Shown here piece after piece: positions 44,415 to 54,051 of a stretch of DNA of 64,000 nucleotides. A model generated the notes under the pieces. It searched no databases. It was not told the origin of the DNA and saw nothing but the letters and a program-made list of their open reading frames with translations. The stretch's first letter is position 1. Each line of letters starts with the position of its first letter. This DNA is from Bradyrhizobium sp. CCBAU 53421 (GTDB lineage: Bacteria; Pseudomonadota; Alphaproteobacteria; Rhizobiales; Xanthobacteraceae): contig NZ_CP030047.1 in assembly GCF_015291625.1 (NCBI RefSeq), positions 5,456,001 to 5,520,000 on the forward strand, in the 5' to 3' direction. The translations under genes were made by a program, and so were the position numbers.

Positions 44415-44443
44415 ATGTCATCGAAACGTCATCGCAATATCAC
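44415..44443 (+). promoter_or_regulatory. Candidate PhoB box before ppk
   Basis: ATGTCAT-cgaa-ACGTCAT-cgca-ATATCAC: seven-base units spaced by four bases, giving the 11-base period of the PHO box (CTGTCAT-N4-CTGTCAT). Matches to the unit are 6, 5 and 4 of 7. It ends 63 bases before the ppk ATG. Confidence 0.65.
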
Positions 44444-44506
44444 ATGGTCTGTGCGGCCTTCGGCTAGACCGCCTCAGCCCCCTGCCCGGAATTGGACCAG
44501 CACTTG

Positions 44507-46711
44507 ATGGACTCGGCACAAGCACCTGAAATCAAAGAGAAAGAGGCGGAACTTCCGTCCGTCCCAGCGATCGCGACCAGCCCCGAGCGATTCATCAACC
44601 GGGAGCTTTCCTGGCTGCACTTCAACCGGCGGGTGCTCGAGGAATCGGTCAATCTCGGCCATCCCGTGCTGGAGCGGGTCCGCTTCCTGTCGATTTCGGC
44701 GAATAACCTCGACGAGTTCTTCATGGTCCGCGTCGCCGGTATCAAGGCGCAGGTCCGCGAGGGCATTGCCGAACGCAGCCCGGACGGCCTGTTGCCGGCC
44801 GAGCAGCTCGTGATGATCAACAAGACCGTGTCGCAGCTCGCCTCCGACCAGCAGGCGATCTGGAGCGACCTGCGCGACATCCTGTCCAAGGTCGGCATCC
44901 AGCTGGTCGACGGGCGCGACGTCACCAAGTCCGAACGCACCTGGATCGAGGATCATTTCCTCCACAACATCTTCCCGCTGCTGACCCCGCTGGCGATCGA
45001 CCCGGCGCATCCGTTCCCCTTCATCCCGAACCTCGGCTTCACGGTCGCGTTGCAATTGTCGCGGATCTCCGACGGCAAGGCGATGAACGCGCTGATCCGC
45101 ATGCCCGGCAAGATCGACCGCTTCATCCGGATTCCCTCCAGCAAGGAAGGCGCGCCGGCGCGCCTGATCACGCTCGAACAGGCCACCGGTCTGTTCATCG
45201 GTCGCCTGTTCCCCGGCTACACCGTCAAGGGCCAGGGCGCGTTCCGTATCATCAGGGACTCCGAACTCGAAATCGAGGAAGAGGCCGAAGACCTCGTTCG
45301 CCTGTTCGAGACCGCGCTGAAGCGCCGCCGCCGCGGATCGGTGATCCGGCTCGAAATCGAGGCCACGATGCCCGAAGAGCTGCGCATCTTCGTGCAGCAC
45401 GCATTGTCGGCCGCGGACGATGAAGTGATCCTGGTCGACGGCGTGCTGGCGATGAACGAGCTGTCGCAGCTGACCCGGCTCAATCGCCCCGACCTCGAAT
45501 TCCCGCCCTATGTGCCGCGCCATCCCGAGCGCGTGCGCGATCATGGCGGCGATATCTTCGCGGCGATCCGCCAAAAGGACCTCGTGGTCCATCACCCCTA
45601 CGAATCCTTCGACGTCGTCGTCCAGTTCCTGCAGCAGGCGGCGCGCGATCCCGACGTGGTCGCGATCAAGCAGACGCTCTATCGCACCTCGAACAACTCA
45701 CCGATCGTGCGCGCGCTGGCGGAAGCCGCCGAGGCCGGCAAGTCGGTGACCGCGCTGATCGAACTCAAGGCCCGCTTCGACGAGGAAGCCAATATCCGCT
45801 GGGCGCGCGACCTCGAGCGCGCCGGCGTGCAGGTGGTCTACGGCTTCATCGAGCTGAAGACGCACGCCAAGCTGTCGATGGTGGTGCGCCGTGAGGGCGG
45901 CAATCTCACCACCTATGTGCACACCGGCACCGGCAACTACCATCCGGTCACCGCGCGCATCTATACCGACCTCTCCTACTTCACCTCGGATCCGATCATC
46001 GGCCGCGACGTCGCGCGGGTGTTCAACTACATCACCGGTTATGCCGAGCCGAGTGACATCGAGAAGATGGCGGTGTCGCCGCTGACGCTGCGCAAGCGGA
46101 TCATCGAGCACATCCACGGCGAGATCGCCCACGTCAAGCATGGCCGCCTCGGCGCGGTCTGGATGAAGATGAACGCGCTGGTCGACCCCGACATCATCGA
46201 CGCGCTGTACGAGGCCTCGCAGGCCGGCGTCGCGGTGGAACTCGTGGTGCGCGGCATCTGCTGCCTGCGGCCCGGGCTGCCCGGATTGTCGGAGAACATC
46301 CGCGTCAAATCGGTGATCGGCCGCTTCCTGGAACACGGCCGAATCTACTGCTTCGGCATGGGCCAGGGCCTGCCGAGCACAAAAGCTGCTGTGTATATCT
46401 CGTCCGCCGACATGATGCCGCGCAATCTCGACCGCCGTGTCGAGGTGCTCTGTCCGCTGCAAAATCCGACGGTGCATCAGCAGGTTCTCGAACAGATCAT
46501 GGTCGCGAACCTGAAGGACACCGAGCAGAGCTGGCAATTGTTGCCGGACGGATCGTCAACGCGTATGAAGGCCGCGAAGGGCGAAGAGCCTTTCAACCTG
46601 CATGACTATTTTATGACAAATCCGAGTCTGTCCGGCCGTGGTAAGTCTCTCAAGGAATCTTCACCGCGCCGTCTCACGCGTCGTAACGAGCGTCAGCAGC
46701 TATCGTCTTAA
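44507..46711 (+). CDS. ppk: Polyphosphate kinase 1
   Basis: A 734-residue enzyme polymerising the terminal phosphate of ATP into polyphosphate. The two phospholipase-D-like active-site histidines are His453 ([10 protein letters not shown]) and His610 (EHGRIYCFG), spaced 157 residues apart as in E. coli His435/His592. The opening [13 protein letters not shown] is also typical. ATG at 44507 is chosen over TTG at 44492. It is followed by ppx 12 bases later on the same strand. A PhoB-type repeat precedes it. Confidence 0.97.
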   Translation: MDSAQAPEIKEKEAELPSVPAIATSPERFINRELSWLHFNRRVLEESVNLGHPVLERVRFLSISANNLDEFFMVRVAGIKAQVREGIAERSPDGLLPAEQLVMINKTVSQLASDQQAIWSDLRDILSKVGIQLVDGRDVTKSERTWIEDHFLHNIFPLLTPLAIDPAHPFPFIPNLGFTVALQLSRISDGKAMNALIRMPGKIDRFIRIPSSKEGAPARLITLEQATGLFIGRLFPGYTVKGQGAFRIIRDSELEIEEEAEDLVRLFETALKRRRRGSVIRLEIEATMPEELRIFVQHALSAADDEVILVDGVLAMNELSQLTRLNRPDLEFPPYVPRHPERVRDHGGDIFAAIRQKDLVVHHPYESFDVVVQFLQQAARDPDVVAIKQTLYRTSNNSPIVRALAEAAEAGKSVTALIELKARFDEEANIRWARDLERAGVQVVYGFIELKTHAKLSMVVRREGGNLTTYVHTGTGNYHPVTARIYTDLSYFTSDPIIGRDVARVFNYITGYAEPSDIEKMAVSPLTLRKRIIEHIHGEIAHVKHGRLGAVWMKMNALVDPDIIDALYEASQAGVAVELVVRGICCLRPGLPGLSENIRVKSVIGRFLEHGRIYCFGMGQGLPSTKAAVYISSADMMPRNLDRRVEVLCPLQNPTVHQQVLEQIMVANLKDTEQSWQLLPDGSSTRMKAAKGEEPFNLHDYFMTNPSLSGRGKSLKESSPRRLTRRNERQQLSS

Positions 46712-46723
46712 GGGGGCCTTACG

Positions 46724-48226
46724 GTGAAGCGGCCGCGGAAGCGCGCTTCCAGCGTCGCTGTGATCGATATCGGCTCGAACTCGGTTCGTCTCGTGGTTTA
46801 CGAGGCGATGGCGCGCAGCCTCATCACCATCTTCAACGAGAAGGCGCTGTGCGGGCTCGGACGCGAGGTGCAGAGCACCGGCCTGCTCGCAACCGATGCC
46901 GTGAACAAGGCGCTCACCGCGCTGCGCCGCTTTCGCGCGCTGTGCCGGATCCAGCAGGTCGGCCGCGTCTACGCGATCGCGACCGCGGCCTGCCGCGACG
47001 CCAAGAACGGTCCGGATTTCATCGCCAAGGCCGAGCGCATCTGCGGCGCCAAGATCGAGATCCTCACCGGGCCGCGTGAAGCCAAGCTGTCCGCGCTCGG
47101 CGTCGTCTCGGGCGTGCACAATCCGAACGGCGTCGTCGGCGACCTTGGCGGCGGCTCGCTCGAACTGATCGACGTCAAGGGCAACCGCGTGCGCAGCGGC
47201 GTGACGCTGCCGCTCGGCAGCCTGGCGCTGCAGGACCTCTCGAACAAGTCGCTCAAGCGCGCCGAACGCATCGTCAAGAACGAACTGCTCGGTGTTGCCC
47301 AGCTCAAGACCGGCCGTGGCCGCACCTTCTACGCGGTCGGCGGCACCTGGCGCGCGCTGGCGCGCATCCACATCATCCAGAGCGGCTACCCGCTCAAGGT
47401 GATGCACGGCTATTCCATTCCGGCCGCGGATGCGCTCGACTTCGCCCAGCGGCTGCGGCGGCTCGCGGCAACCAACATGCTGGCCAACATCGAGTCGATC
47501 GCCGATGCCCGGCGGCCTCTGCTGGCCTATGCCGCGCTCGTGCTCGAATACATCATCCGCGTGGCTCAGCCGAAGACCATCGTGTTCTCGACCTTCGGCG
47601 TGCGCGAGGGCCTGCTCTACGAGATGCTGCCGCAGGCCGAGCGCGCCAAGGACGGGCTGCACTGCGCCGCGCAGAACCTCAACGAATTGCTGTCGCGCTC
47701 CGCCCGTCACGCCCAGGAGCTGACCGCCTGGACCGACCGGCTGGTGCGCGTCGTCCGGCTGCGCGAGACCGAGGAAGATCGCAGGCTGCGTCACGTCGCC
47801 TGCCTGCTCTCCGACATCGGCTGGCGCGTCCATCCCGACCATCGCGGCGAGGAAACCCTCAGCCTGATCATGAACGGCAATTTCGGCTCGATCACCCATC
47901 AGGGCCGCGCCTTCGTCGCGCTGTCGGTGTTCTATCGCTATGCCGGCCTCAGCGAGGAGAACGAGCCGCCGCCGCAGATCCGCGCGCTGGTGACGCCGGC
48001 GATGGACGAGCGCGCGCGTGTGCTCGGCGCCGCGTTCCGCGTCGCGCATCTGATCACGGCGGCGCGCACCGGCGTGCTGCCGCTGACGCATTTCCGCACC
48101 CAGGGCCGCAAGCTGATGCTGGTGTTCGAGCACCGGATGGTGGATCTGGTCGCCGATCGCGTCGGCAGCCGCTTCAAGCAATTGGCGCGGCTGGTCGGGC
48201 GCGTCGGCTCGATCGTGCGGCGCTAG
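46724..48226 (+). CDS. ppx: Exopolyphosphatase
   Basis: A 500-residue Ppx/GppA family phosphatase releasing phosphate from polyphosphate ends (or acting on pppGpp). The ATPase-fold phosphate motif VIDIGSNSVRLVVYE, GDLGGGSLELIDV and TFYAVGGTWRALARIH mark the two lobes; an HD-like region follows. GTG start with AAGGGGG nine bases upstream. It forms a likely operon with ppk, the synthetic partner. Confidence 0.95.
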   Translation: MKRPRKRASSVAVIDIGSNSVRLVVYEAMARSLITIFNEKALCGLGREVQSTGLLATDAVNKALTALRRFRALCRIQQVGRVYAIATAACRDAKNGPDFIAKAERICGAKIEILTGPREAKLSALGVVSGVHNPNGVVGDLGGGSLELIDVKGNRVRSGVTLPLGSLALQDLSNKSLKRAERIVKNELLGVAQLKTGRGRTFYAVGGTWRALARIHIIQSGYPLKVMHGYSIPAADALDFAQRLRRLAATNMLANIESIADARRPLLAYAALVLEYIIRVAQPKTIVFSTFGVREGLLYEMLPQAERAKDGLHCAAQNLNELLSRSARHAQELTAWTDRLVRVVRLRETEEDRRLRHVACLLSDIGWRVHPDHRGEETLSLIMNGNFGSITHQGRAFVALSVFYRYAGLSEENEPPPQIRALVTPAMDERARVLGAAFRVAHLITAARTGVLPLTHFRTQGRKLMLVFEHRMVDLVADRVGSRFKQLARLVGRVGSIVRR

Positions 48227-48227
48227 G

Positions 48228-48320
48228 CTTCGGCTCTGATTGAATCAGAGCCGAAGTTCTGCTTGTTTTGACGCGTTTTCTTCACGCGAACCGGCGTCCA
48301 CTTCGCTCGAAAACGCTATG
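48228..48320. repeat. Intergenic element with near-perfect inverted repeat
   Basis: CTTCGGCTCTGATT-G-AATCAGAGCCGAAG (48228-48256) is a 14-base inverted repeat directly after the ppx stop, followed by a TTTTGACGCGTTTTCTTCACGCG and CTTCGCTCGAAAACGCTATG segment that I recall as a very common Bradyrhizobium intergenic sequence. The hairpin may also terminate ppx. Confidence 0.7.
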
Positions 48321-48321
48321 G

Positions 48322-49161
48322 TCACGCCGCCTTGGCGGCGTGCTTGGCCTTGCGCAGCGCGTGACGGCGCCAGATCGATCCGATCGCCAACACCACGACG
48401 ATGCCGAGCACGGCGAGCGCGATCTCGCCGCCGTTGCCGCTATGGCCGAATTGCGGCGACATGCCGACCGAGCTCAGCCAGGAATCGAGCCTGGCGCCGA
48501 GCGGCCCGGCGAACAGCGCATCGAGCCTCGGATGCACGGCCGGATCGGTCGCGATGACGTCGCCCGCGATCCAGCCGAGCAGCGCTGCGCCGGCCCAGAC
48601 CAGGATCGGCAGCTTGGTGAGCAGCGCCATGATCAGCGCAGCGCCGGCAACGATCAGGGGAACGCTGATCGCAAGTCCGAGCACCAAGAGCGGCACGCTG
48701 CCATTGGCCGCGGCGGCGACCGCGATCACATTGTCGAGGCTCATCACGATGTCGGCGACGACGACGATCTGAACCGCGGCCCACAGATGCGAGGCCGTGT
48801 GCACGCTGTCCTCGTCCTCCTGCTCCGGCACCAGCAGCTTGGCGGCGATCACGATCAGCGCCAGTCCACCGACCAGTTTCAGGTAGGGAAGCGCCATCAG
48901 GCTGGCGACGATGCCGGTGAAGATGACGCGCAGCAGCACCGCTGCGGCAGCGCCGAGAATCATGCCCCACAGGCGCTGGCGCGGCGCGAGGCCGCGGCAG
49001 GCGAGCGCGATCACGAGCGCATTGTCGCCCGACAACAGGACGTTGATCCAGATGATCTTGCCGACGGCAACCCAGAAGGTCGGGGTCGCCATCTCGTTCT
49101 TGAACTCGGTGAAGAACGCGCCGATATACGCCGGATCAACGATCTGCCACAGCCAGTCCAC
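48322..49161 (-). CDS. TerC family integral membrane protein
   Basis: A 279-residue protein with seven or eight hydrophobic segments and the TerC signatures LLSGDNALVIALACRGL and SLDNVIAVAA, whose acidic residues lie in membrane helices and probably bind a metal. Related proteins act in tellurite resistance or manganese export. The start is GTG at 49161 with AGGA eight bases upstream. It lies between a convergent ppx and ndk behind it. Confidence 0.9.
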   Translation of the reverse strand: MDWLWQIVDPAYIGAFFTEFKNEMATPTFWVAVGKIIWINVLLSGDNALVIALACRGLAPRQRLWGMILGAAAAVLLRVIFTGIVASLMALPYLKLVGGLALIVIAAKLLVPEQEDEDSVHTASHLWAAVQIVVVADIVMSLDNVIAVAAAANGSVPLLVLGLAISVPLIVAGAALIMALLTKLPILVWAGAALLGWIAGDVIATDPAVHPRLDALFAGPLGARLDSWLSSVGMSPQFGHSGNGGEIALAVLGIVVVLAIGSIWRRHALRKAKHAAKAA

Positions 49162-49227
49162 AGCGAGTCCTATTCGGCCCTTGCGGCCGCCCCTGGCGGC
49201 GGTGGTCCGCCGCTCCCCAGTTCATTT

Positions 49228-49256
49228 TGACGCGGTCTCGTCAGGAGACCGCGTCA
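49228..49256. terminator. Perfect 12-bp inverted repeat after ndk
   Basis: TGACGCGGTCTC-GTCAG-GAGACCGCGTCA, 18 bases beyond the ndk stop. No T-run follows on the minus strand, so Rho-independent termination would be weak; it may instead be a regulatory or repeat element. Confidence 0.5.
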
Positions 49257-49273
49257 CTTTCAGTTGTTCGGCC

Positions 49274-49696
49274 TCAGCCGACGATCTCGTTGCCGGCGAA
49301 GAACTGCGCGATCTCGATCACCGCGGTCTCCGGCGCATCCGAACCGTGCACCGAATTCTCACCGATCGACTTCGCATAGAGCTTGCGGATCGTGCCTTCG
49401 GCGGCCTTCGACGGATCGGTCGCGCCCATCACGTCGCGATACTTCAGGATGGCGCCCTCGCCTTCCAGCACCTGGACCACGACGGGACCCGAGGTCATGA
49501 AGTCGACCAGTTCGCCGAAGAACGGGCGCGCCTTGTGGACGGCATAGAAGGTCTCGGCCTGGCCGCGGGTCATGCGGATGCGCTTCTGCGCCACGACCCG
49601 CAGGCCCGCCTTCTCGATCACCGCATTGACCGCGCCGGTCAGGTTGCGCTCGGTGGCATCGGGCTTGATGATCGAAAAGGTGCGTTCAATCGCCAT
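49274..49696 (-). CDS. ndk: Nucleoside diphosphate kinase
   Basis: A 140-residue enzyme equalising nucleoside triphosphate pools by a phosphohistidine. The phosphorylated His is His117 ([10 protein letters not shown]), same number as E. coli. Starts [20 protein letters not shown] at 49696 with AAGGA seven bases upstream. A hairpin follows the stop. Confidence 0.98.
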   Translation of the reverse strand: MAIERTFSIIKPDATERNLTGAVNAVIEKAGLRVVAQKRIRMTRGQAETFYAVHKARPFFGELVDFMTSGPVVVQVLEGEGAILKYRDVMGATDPSKAAEGTIRKLYAKSIGENSVHGSDAPETAVIEIAQFFAGNEIVG

Positions 49697-50045
49697 GATT
49701 TCGTCCTTGTAAACGGTGGCTGGGAGTTGCCGGGGCTTATATCGGCGCGATGGGGTAACGGCAAGCGACCCTGTGACGCGTTAGCCTTTAGTTTTGATGG
49801 ATTTTCACGACGAAAACCGCCGTCCGGGCGGTCTGCGGACAGAGCCAGGCTCGGCCAACTTACCGCGATTTCACCTAGGTGAACCCATTCTGTCAGCGCC
49901 GTGCCGCTGCCGTTCAGCTCCAGCCGTCTAGGCTCTCAACCGATCGGACGCCTTGCTGGCCCCCATCCGCAAGCCGCACAGGACGTCTCGGGAAACGATG
50001 TCACCGCGGGCGCGAGATGCGCGCCCATACCTCGAGGAGACGATC

Positions 50046-50312
50046 ATGTTACGCAAATTATCGCTCGCCGCCGTTGCCGCAATTTCGCTCGGTGCCGCCG
50101 CGCTCGCCCCGACCTCCGCCTCTGCCTGGGGCGGTTGGCATGGCGGCTGGCACGGTGGATGGCACCACGGTTGGTGGGGCGGCCCGCGCGTCATCGTCGG
50201 AGGCCCGGCCTACTACGGCGGGTATGGATACGGCTACGGCGGCTGCTACGTGCGCCGCGTCGTGCCGACCCCGTGGGGTCCCCGCTGGCGCCTGGTCAAC
50301 CGCTGTTACTGA
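50046..50312 (+). CDS. Exported Gly/His/Trp/Tyr-rich small protein
   Basis: An 88-residue protein with a clear signal peptide (LSLAAVAAISLGAAALAPTSASA) and a mature part of repeats of G-W-H (GGWHGGWHGGWHHGWWGG), then YYGGYGYGYGG, CYVRRVV and a closing NRCY. Two cysteines could pair. GAGGAG lies just before the ATG. Function unknown; metal binding by the His-rich part is only a possibility. A terminator follows at 50351. Confidence 0.85.
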   Translation: MLRKLSLAAVAAISLGAAALAPTSASAWGGWHGGWHGGWHHGWWGGPRVIVGGPAYYGGYGYGYGGCYVRRVVPTPWGPRWRLVNRCY

Positions 50313-50350
50313 TCCATCTGTTCTGTCGACTGCTCCCCTGACTTGCTATC

Positions 50351-50377
50351 GCCCCGGCCTTGCGCCGGGGCTTTTTT
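50351..50377 (+). terminator. Intrinsic terminator
   Basis: GCCCCGG-CCTTGCG-CCGGGGC followed by six T residues, 38 bases beyond the stop of the Gly/His/Trp-rich gene. Confidence 0.95.
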
Positions 50378-50527
50378 CATGTGCGCCGGGAACTCGGCCG
50401 CAGAAGGCCGACTCACCACCTCAAGGCGAGAGTAAGGCGAAGCGGAAACCAAATTCGGGGTCGCGACTTGTCATGGCGAGGAGCTATTCGAACATGCGAG
50501 GTGGAACTCGCCGAAAGATGTGCTGCC

Positions 50528-50710
50528 ATGACGATGACAATGACCCAGACCGAGAACGATCCCGATCAGATTGATCGGAAGACCTGCCGCTACATCTGCG
50601 ATGCCGTGGGTGAACGGCTCCAGCAAAGCCTGCGGCCAGAACCCGCACTTTCGTCCCGCCTGCAGCAGCTCCTCGAGGAAATGCAACGCCGGGAAAACGA
50701 GCGCCATTAG
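50528..50710 (+). CDS. Hypothetical small protein
   Basis: A 60-residue hydrophilic protein beginning with three ATG-threonine repeats (MTMTMT), then DRKTCRYICDAVGERLQQSL and a helical C-terminus RLQQLLEEMQRRENE. Two cysteines three residues apart. Any of the first ATGs may be used; none has a strong box. No family recognised; plausible by composition only. Confidence 0.6.
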   Translation: MTMTMTQTENDPDQIDRKTCRYICDAVGERLQQSLRPEPALSSRLQQLLEEMQRRENERH

Positions 50711-50833
50711 GCAACGATTTCTGTCAGATATTGCGGGCTCGCCAGCAGCCCAATGCGTTTTTGCAACAGCCGTCCGGAGAGATTTTACAGACAGACGGGT
50801 TGCGTTTGGCAGCGGGTCCGGTGACAACGCTGC

Positions 50834-52696
50834 ATGCTCTCCATCACTGACATTTCAGTCCGGATCGCCGGGCAGCTGTTGATTGATCACAGTTCTGTGC
50901 AAATCGTGCCCGGCGCACGCGTCGGATTTGTCGGCCGTAACGGCGTCGGCAAGTCGACGCTGTTTCATGCCATCAGGGGCGACATCCCGACCGAGAGCGG
51001 CAGCATTGCGCTGCCGCCGCGCTGGCGGATCGGCAGCCTCGCGCAGGAAGCGCCCGATGGGCCGGAAAGCCTGATCAACGTCGTGCTGAAAGCCGACCTC
51101 GAGCGCGACGCGTTGCTGCGCGAGGCCGAGACCGCGCACGACCCGCATCGGATCGCCGAGATACAGACCCGGCTGGTCGACATCGACGCCCACTCCGCCC
51201 CTGCCCGCGCCGCGGCGATCCTCTCGGGCCTCGGCTTCTCGACCTCAGACCAGGCACGGCCGTGCGCGGAATTCTCCGGCGGCTGGCGCATGCGCGTCGC
51301 GCTGGCAGCGACGCTGTTCTCCGCCCCAGATCTCCTGCTGCTGGACGAGCCGACCAACTATCTCGATCTCGAGGGCACGTTGTGGCTCGAGAATCACCTC
51401 GCCAACTACCCGCGCACGGTGATCGTGATCAGCCACGACCGCGATCTGCTCGACACCTCGGTCGATCAGATCCTGCACCTCGATCGCGGCAAGCTGACGC
51501 TCTACAAGGGCACCTATTCCTCATTCGAGGAACAGCGCGCCGCGCGCGAATTGCTCGACGCCAAGCACGCCAAGCGGCAGGCCGACGAGCGCAAGCGCCT
51601 GCAGGACTTCGTTGACCGCTTCAAGGCCAAGGCTTCCAAGGCGCGGCAGGCGCAGTCGCGCGTCAAGATGCTGGAGCGAATGAAGCCGATCACCGCACTC
51701 GTGACCCAGGACGTTCATGAGATCTCGTTTCCGGCGCCGGAGAAGCTGCTGTCGCCGCCGATCATCGCGGTCGATGACGTCTCGGTCGGCTACGAGCCGG
51801 GCAAGCCCGTGCTCAATCGCGTGACGCTGCGCGTCGACACCGACGACCGCATCGCGCTGCTCGGGGCCAACGGCAACGGCAAGTCGACGCTGGTCAAGCT
51901 GCTGGCCGGCAAGCTCGCGCCGTTCACCGGCAGGATCACCCGGGCCGACAAATTGTCGGTCGGCTATTTCGCCCAGCACCAGGTCGACGAGCTCAATCTC
52001 GACGGCTCGCCCTATGATCACATCCGCAAGCTGATGCCGGAGGCACCGGAGAGCAAGGTGCGCGGCCGCGTCGGCGCGATCGGCTTCTCCGGCAAGGCCG
52101 GCGACACATTGGTGAAGAGCCTGTCGGGTGGTGAGAAGGCGCGCCTGCTGCTTGGGCTTGCGACGTTCTACGCCCCCAACATGATCATCCTCGACGAGCC
52201 GACCAACCATCTCGACATCGACAGCCGCGCGGCGCTGGCAGAGGCGATCAACGAATTCCCCGGCGCCATCATGATGGTCTCGCACGATCGTTATCTGATC
52301 GAGGCCTGCGCCGATCGCCTCTGGGTCGTGGCGAACCAGACCGTGACGGCCTATGACGGCGATCTCGACGACTATCGCCGCATGATCCTGTCGGCCAATG
52401 ACGGACGGACCGTGTCGCGTGAGCGCGCCAGGGAGCCGGCAAAGCCGGAACGCGCCCGCAATGAGAAACGCGCGTCACCCAGGCAACGCGTCGCGCAGGC
52501 CGAGAGCGAGATCGAGCGCATCAACGGCATCATCGCCAAGATCGATACCGCGCTCGCGCTGCCCGATATCTTCACGCGCGATCCCAAGCAGGCCGCACAG
52601 CTGACCAAGGCGCGCGCCGGTGCCGAGACCGCGCTGCAACGCGCCGAGGAAGAATGGCTGGAAGCCAGCGCCGAACTCGACGAAGCCGCGAACTAG
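50834..52696 (+). CDS. ABC-F family ATPase
   Basis: A 620-residue soluble protein with two ATP-binding cassettes: Walker A GRNGVGKST and GANGNGKST, signatures FSGGWRMRVALA and LSGGEKARLLLG, Walker B in LLLDEPTNYLDLE and IILDEPTNHLDID. A charged linker (KRQADERKRLQDFVDRFKAKASKARQ, here shortened) separates them, and the C-terminus is a coiled coil, the layout of Uup/YheS-type ABC-F proteins that act on ribosomes. ATG at 50834. Confidence 0.95.
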   Translation: MLSITDISVRIAGQLLIDHSSVQIVPGARVGFVGRNGVGKSTLFHAIRGDIPTESGSIALPPRWRIGSLAQEAPDGPESLINVVLKADLERDALLREAETAHDPHRIAEIQTRLVDIDAHSAPARAAAILSGLGFSTSDQARPCAEFSGGWRMRVALAATLFSAPDLLLLDEPTNYLDLEGTLWLENHLANYPRTVIVISHDRDLLDTSVDQILHLDRGKLTLYKGTYSSFEEQRAARELLDAKHAKRQADERKRLQDFVDRFKAKASKARQAQSRVKMLERMKPITALVTQDVHEISFPAPEKLLSPPIIAVDDVSVGYEPGKPVLNRVTLRVDTDDRIALLGANGNGKSTLVKLLAGKLAPFTGRITRADKLSVGYFAQHQVDELNLDGSPYDHIRKLMPEAPESKVRGRVGAIGFSGKAGDTLVKSLSGGEKARLLLGLATFYAPNMIILDEPTNHLDIDSRAALAEAINEFPGAIMMVSHDRYLIEACADRLWVVANQTVTAYDGDLDDYRRMILSANDGRTVSRERAREPAKPERARNEKRASPRQRVAQAESEIERINGIIAKIDTALALPDIFTRDPKQAAQLTKARAGAETALQRAEEEWLEASAELDEAAN

Positions 52697-52720
52697 ATTT
52701 GCCTTACCGGCATTTTCGTT

Positions 52721-52842
52721 GTCGTCCCTGCGAAAGCAGGGACCCATAACCACCGATGCTCATTGTTGCGCGATCGCGGAACGACGAGGCCCCGTAACCC
52801 CCTCCGCCGCGGAGTATGGGTCCCTGCTTTCGCAGGGACGAC
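52721..52842. repeat. Element with perfect 28-bp terminal inverted repeats
   Basis: Left arm 52721-52748 (GTCGTCCCTGCGAAAGCAGG...) and right arm 52815-52842 are exact reverse complements of 28 bases around 66 bases of unrelated sequence. Total 122 bases, between convergent genes. Each arm itself contains CCCTGCGAAAGCAGGG, a hairpin. Resembles a short non-autonomous mobile element. Confidence 0.85.
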
Positions 52843-52913
52843 GTGTGGAGGGAGCTGAGCTCTCGTCATGCCCGCACGTGCAGGCATCGATCTGCCGCCG
52901 CTGTGAAAATGCC

Positions 52914-53456
52914 CTAACCGTGCGCGGTCTTTTTCTTCTTCGGCTTCGCGGGCTTCGGCTCAGGCGCAGCATCCGGGCCACGCTCGACGGATGTCAGGCG
53001 CCCCGAGCTGAACGTGTAGATGCCGGCGCGCGCGCCGCGCGACCAGGTCACGACCGCGACGCGCTCACCGCCCGGCCCGTTGGACAGGTTCACGCTGTCA
53101 GGGGCGCCGATGCCGCGCACGACGTCGCATTCGGTGTGGCCAAGTGCGACACTACCGCCGGTCGGCTGCGGCGGCGGAGCACCCGGCGCCTGCGCGTTGG
53201 CGTCAGTGGCACCCGCGGGCGGCGCCATGCCGGGACAGCTTCCGTCGGCGCTGACGAGATCGTCGTTGGTCACCGGCTTGTCCGGCGTCAGCGGTGGCGA
53301 TTCGATCGAGATGTTGCGGATGAACACCCGTCCAGGGCGCGAGAACCAATCCGCGTCACGCGAAAAGATGTCGGACGCGCCCGAACAGCCGGCAAGGCCA
53401 GGTGCAAGCACCAGCAACGCCAGCAGCGACTTCCGACTGAATGTTCCGTCTCGCAC
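52914..53456 (-). CDS. Putative lipoprotein
   Basis: About 180 residues with a signal peptide and lipobox (LVLAPGLAGCSG, Cys24-25 depending on start). The central Pro/Ala-rich part leads to a domain GHTECDVVRGIGAPDSVNL, GERVAVVTWSRGARAGIYTFSSGRL that resembles SmpA/BamE-type folds; the tail is Lys-rich (KPKKKKTAHG). Start uncertain: GTG at 53456 or TTG at 53465. Outer-membrane lipoprotein is likely; function unknown. Confidence 0.75.
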   Translation of the reverse strand: MRDGTFSRKSLLALLVLAPGLAGCSGASDIFSRDADWFSRPGRVFIRNISIESPPLTPDKPVTNDDLVSADGSCPGMAPPAGATDANAQAPGAPPPQPTGGSVALGHTECDVVRGIGAPDSVNLSNGPGGERVAVVTWSRGARAGIYTFSSGRLTSVERGPDAAPEPKPAKPKKKKTAHG

Positions 53457-53580
53457 GATCGACAAGGCTCCTAATCCCTCTACCTAAGGGCTTGTCCGAA
53501 CATCACTTTGCGGCATGACCGTGGCCCGCCCCAAGACCTGCCCCAGGAAACGTCGAATTATCATTAATTAGTCGATATCA

Positions 53581-54033
53581 CTATTGGCGCCGCTGCCAGC
53601 GTCCCCGCTCGTCGGTCTGCCAATAGGTGACCTCGAAGCCGCGCGCCTTGCAAGCGGTCCAGCTCTCCCTCGCCGAAGCCACCGCGTCGGGGTCGTCGCC
53701 GTTGAACACGAGGACGATCCGCTCATAGCTGTCGCAGTCGGCCGGGAGCGCTGCGTTGTCGACCAGGAACCGGACATTGGCCCGGTTCGGATTGCCCTCC
53801 TCGATCGACAGGATGATCGGCTGGTCCTGCGCGTCGGCAACCCGCGAGCTCGCATGCGGCAGGAACGAATCGTCGCTGTAGGTCCACAAATGCGCGTCGA
53901 GCGTCTCGGCGCGCTCCTGCGACGTCGATTGCACGACCACCCGCCAGCCGCGCTCGAGCGACTTCTCGAGCAGCGGCGGCAGCACGCTCTCCAGCGTCAT
54001 GTTCTGCAGATGGTAGAACAGAACCTCGGTCAT
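53581..54033 (-). CDS. holC: DNA polymerase III subunit chi
   Basis: A 150-residue accessory subunit linking the clamp loader to single-stranded-DNA-binding protein. Recognised by EVLFYHLQNMTLESVLPPLLEKSL (shortened), HLWTYSDDSFLPHA and the NPNRANVRFLVDNA segment, all characteristic. ATG at 54033. It lies 18 bases after pepA on the same strand, the pepA-holC order also known from E. coli. Confidence 0.95.
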   Translation of the reverse strand: MTEVLFYHLQNMTLESVLPPLLEKSLERGWRVVVQSTSQERAETLDAHLWTYSDDSFLPHASSRVADAQDQPIILSIEEGNPNRANVRFLVDNAALPADCDSYERIVLVFNGDDPDAVASARESWTACKARGFEVTYWQTDERGRWQRRQ

Positions 54034-54051
54034 GCGCCGGCTGACACTCTG

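Noticed and set aside
44406..44430. EcfG-type promoter GGAAC-N16-CGTC
   Set aside because: One mismatch in the -10 element and overlap with the better PHO-box match; not reported as a feature.
49228..49256. Strong Rho-independent terminator for ndk
   Set aside because: The stem is perfect but no T-run follows on the minus strand, so it is listed with reduced confidence only.
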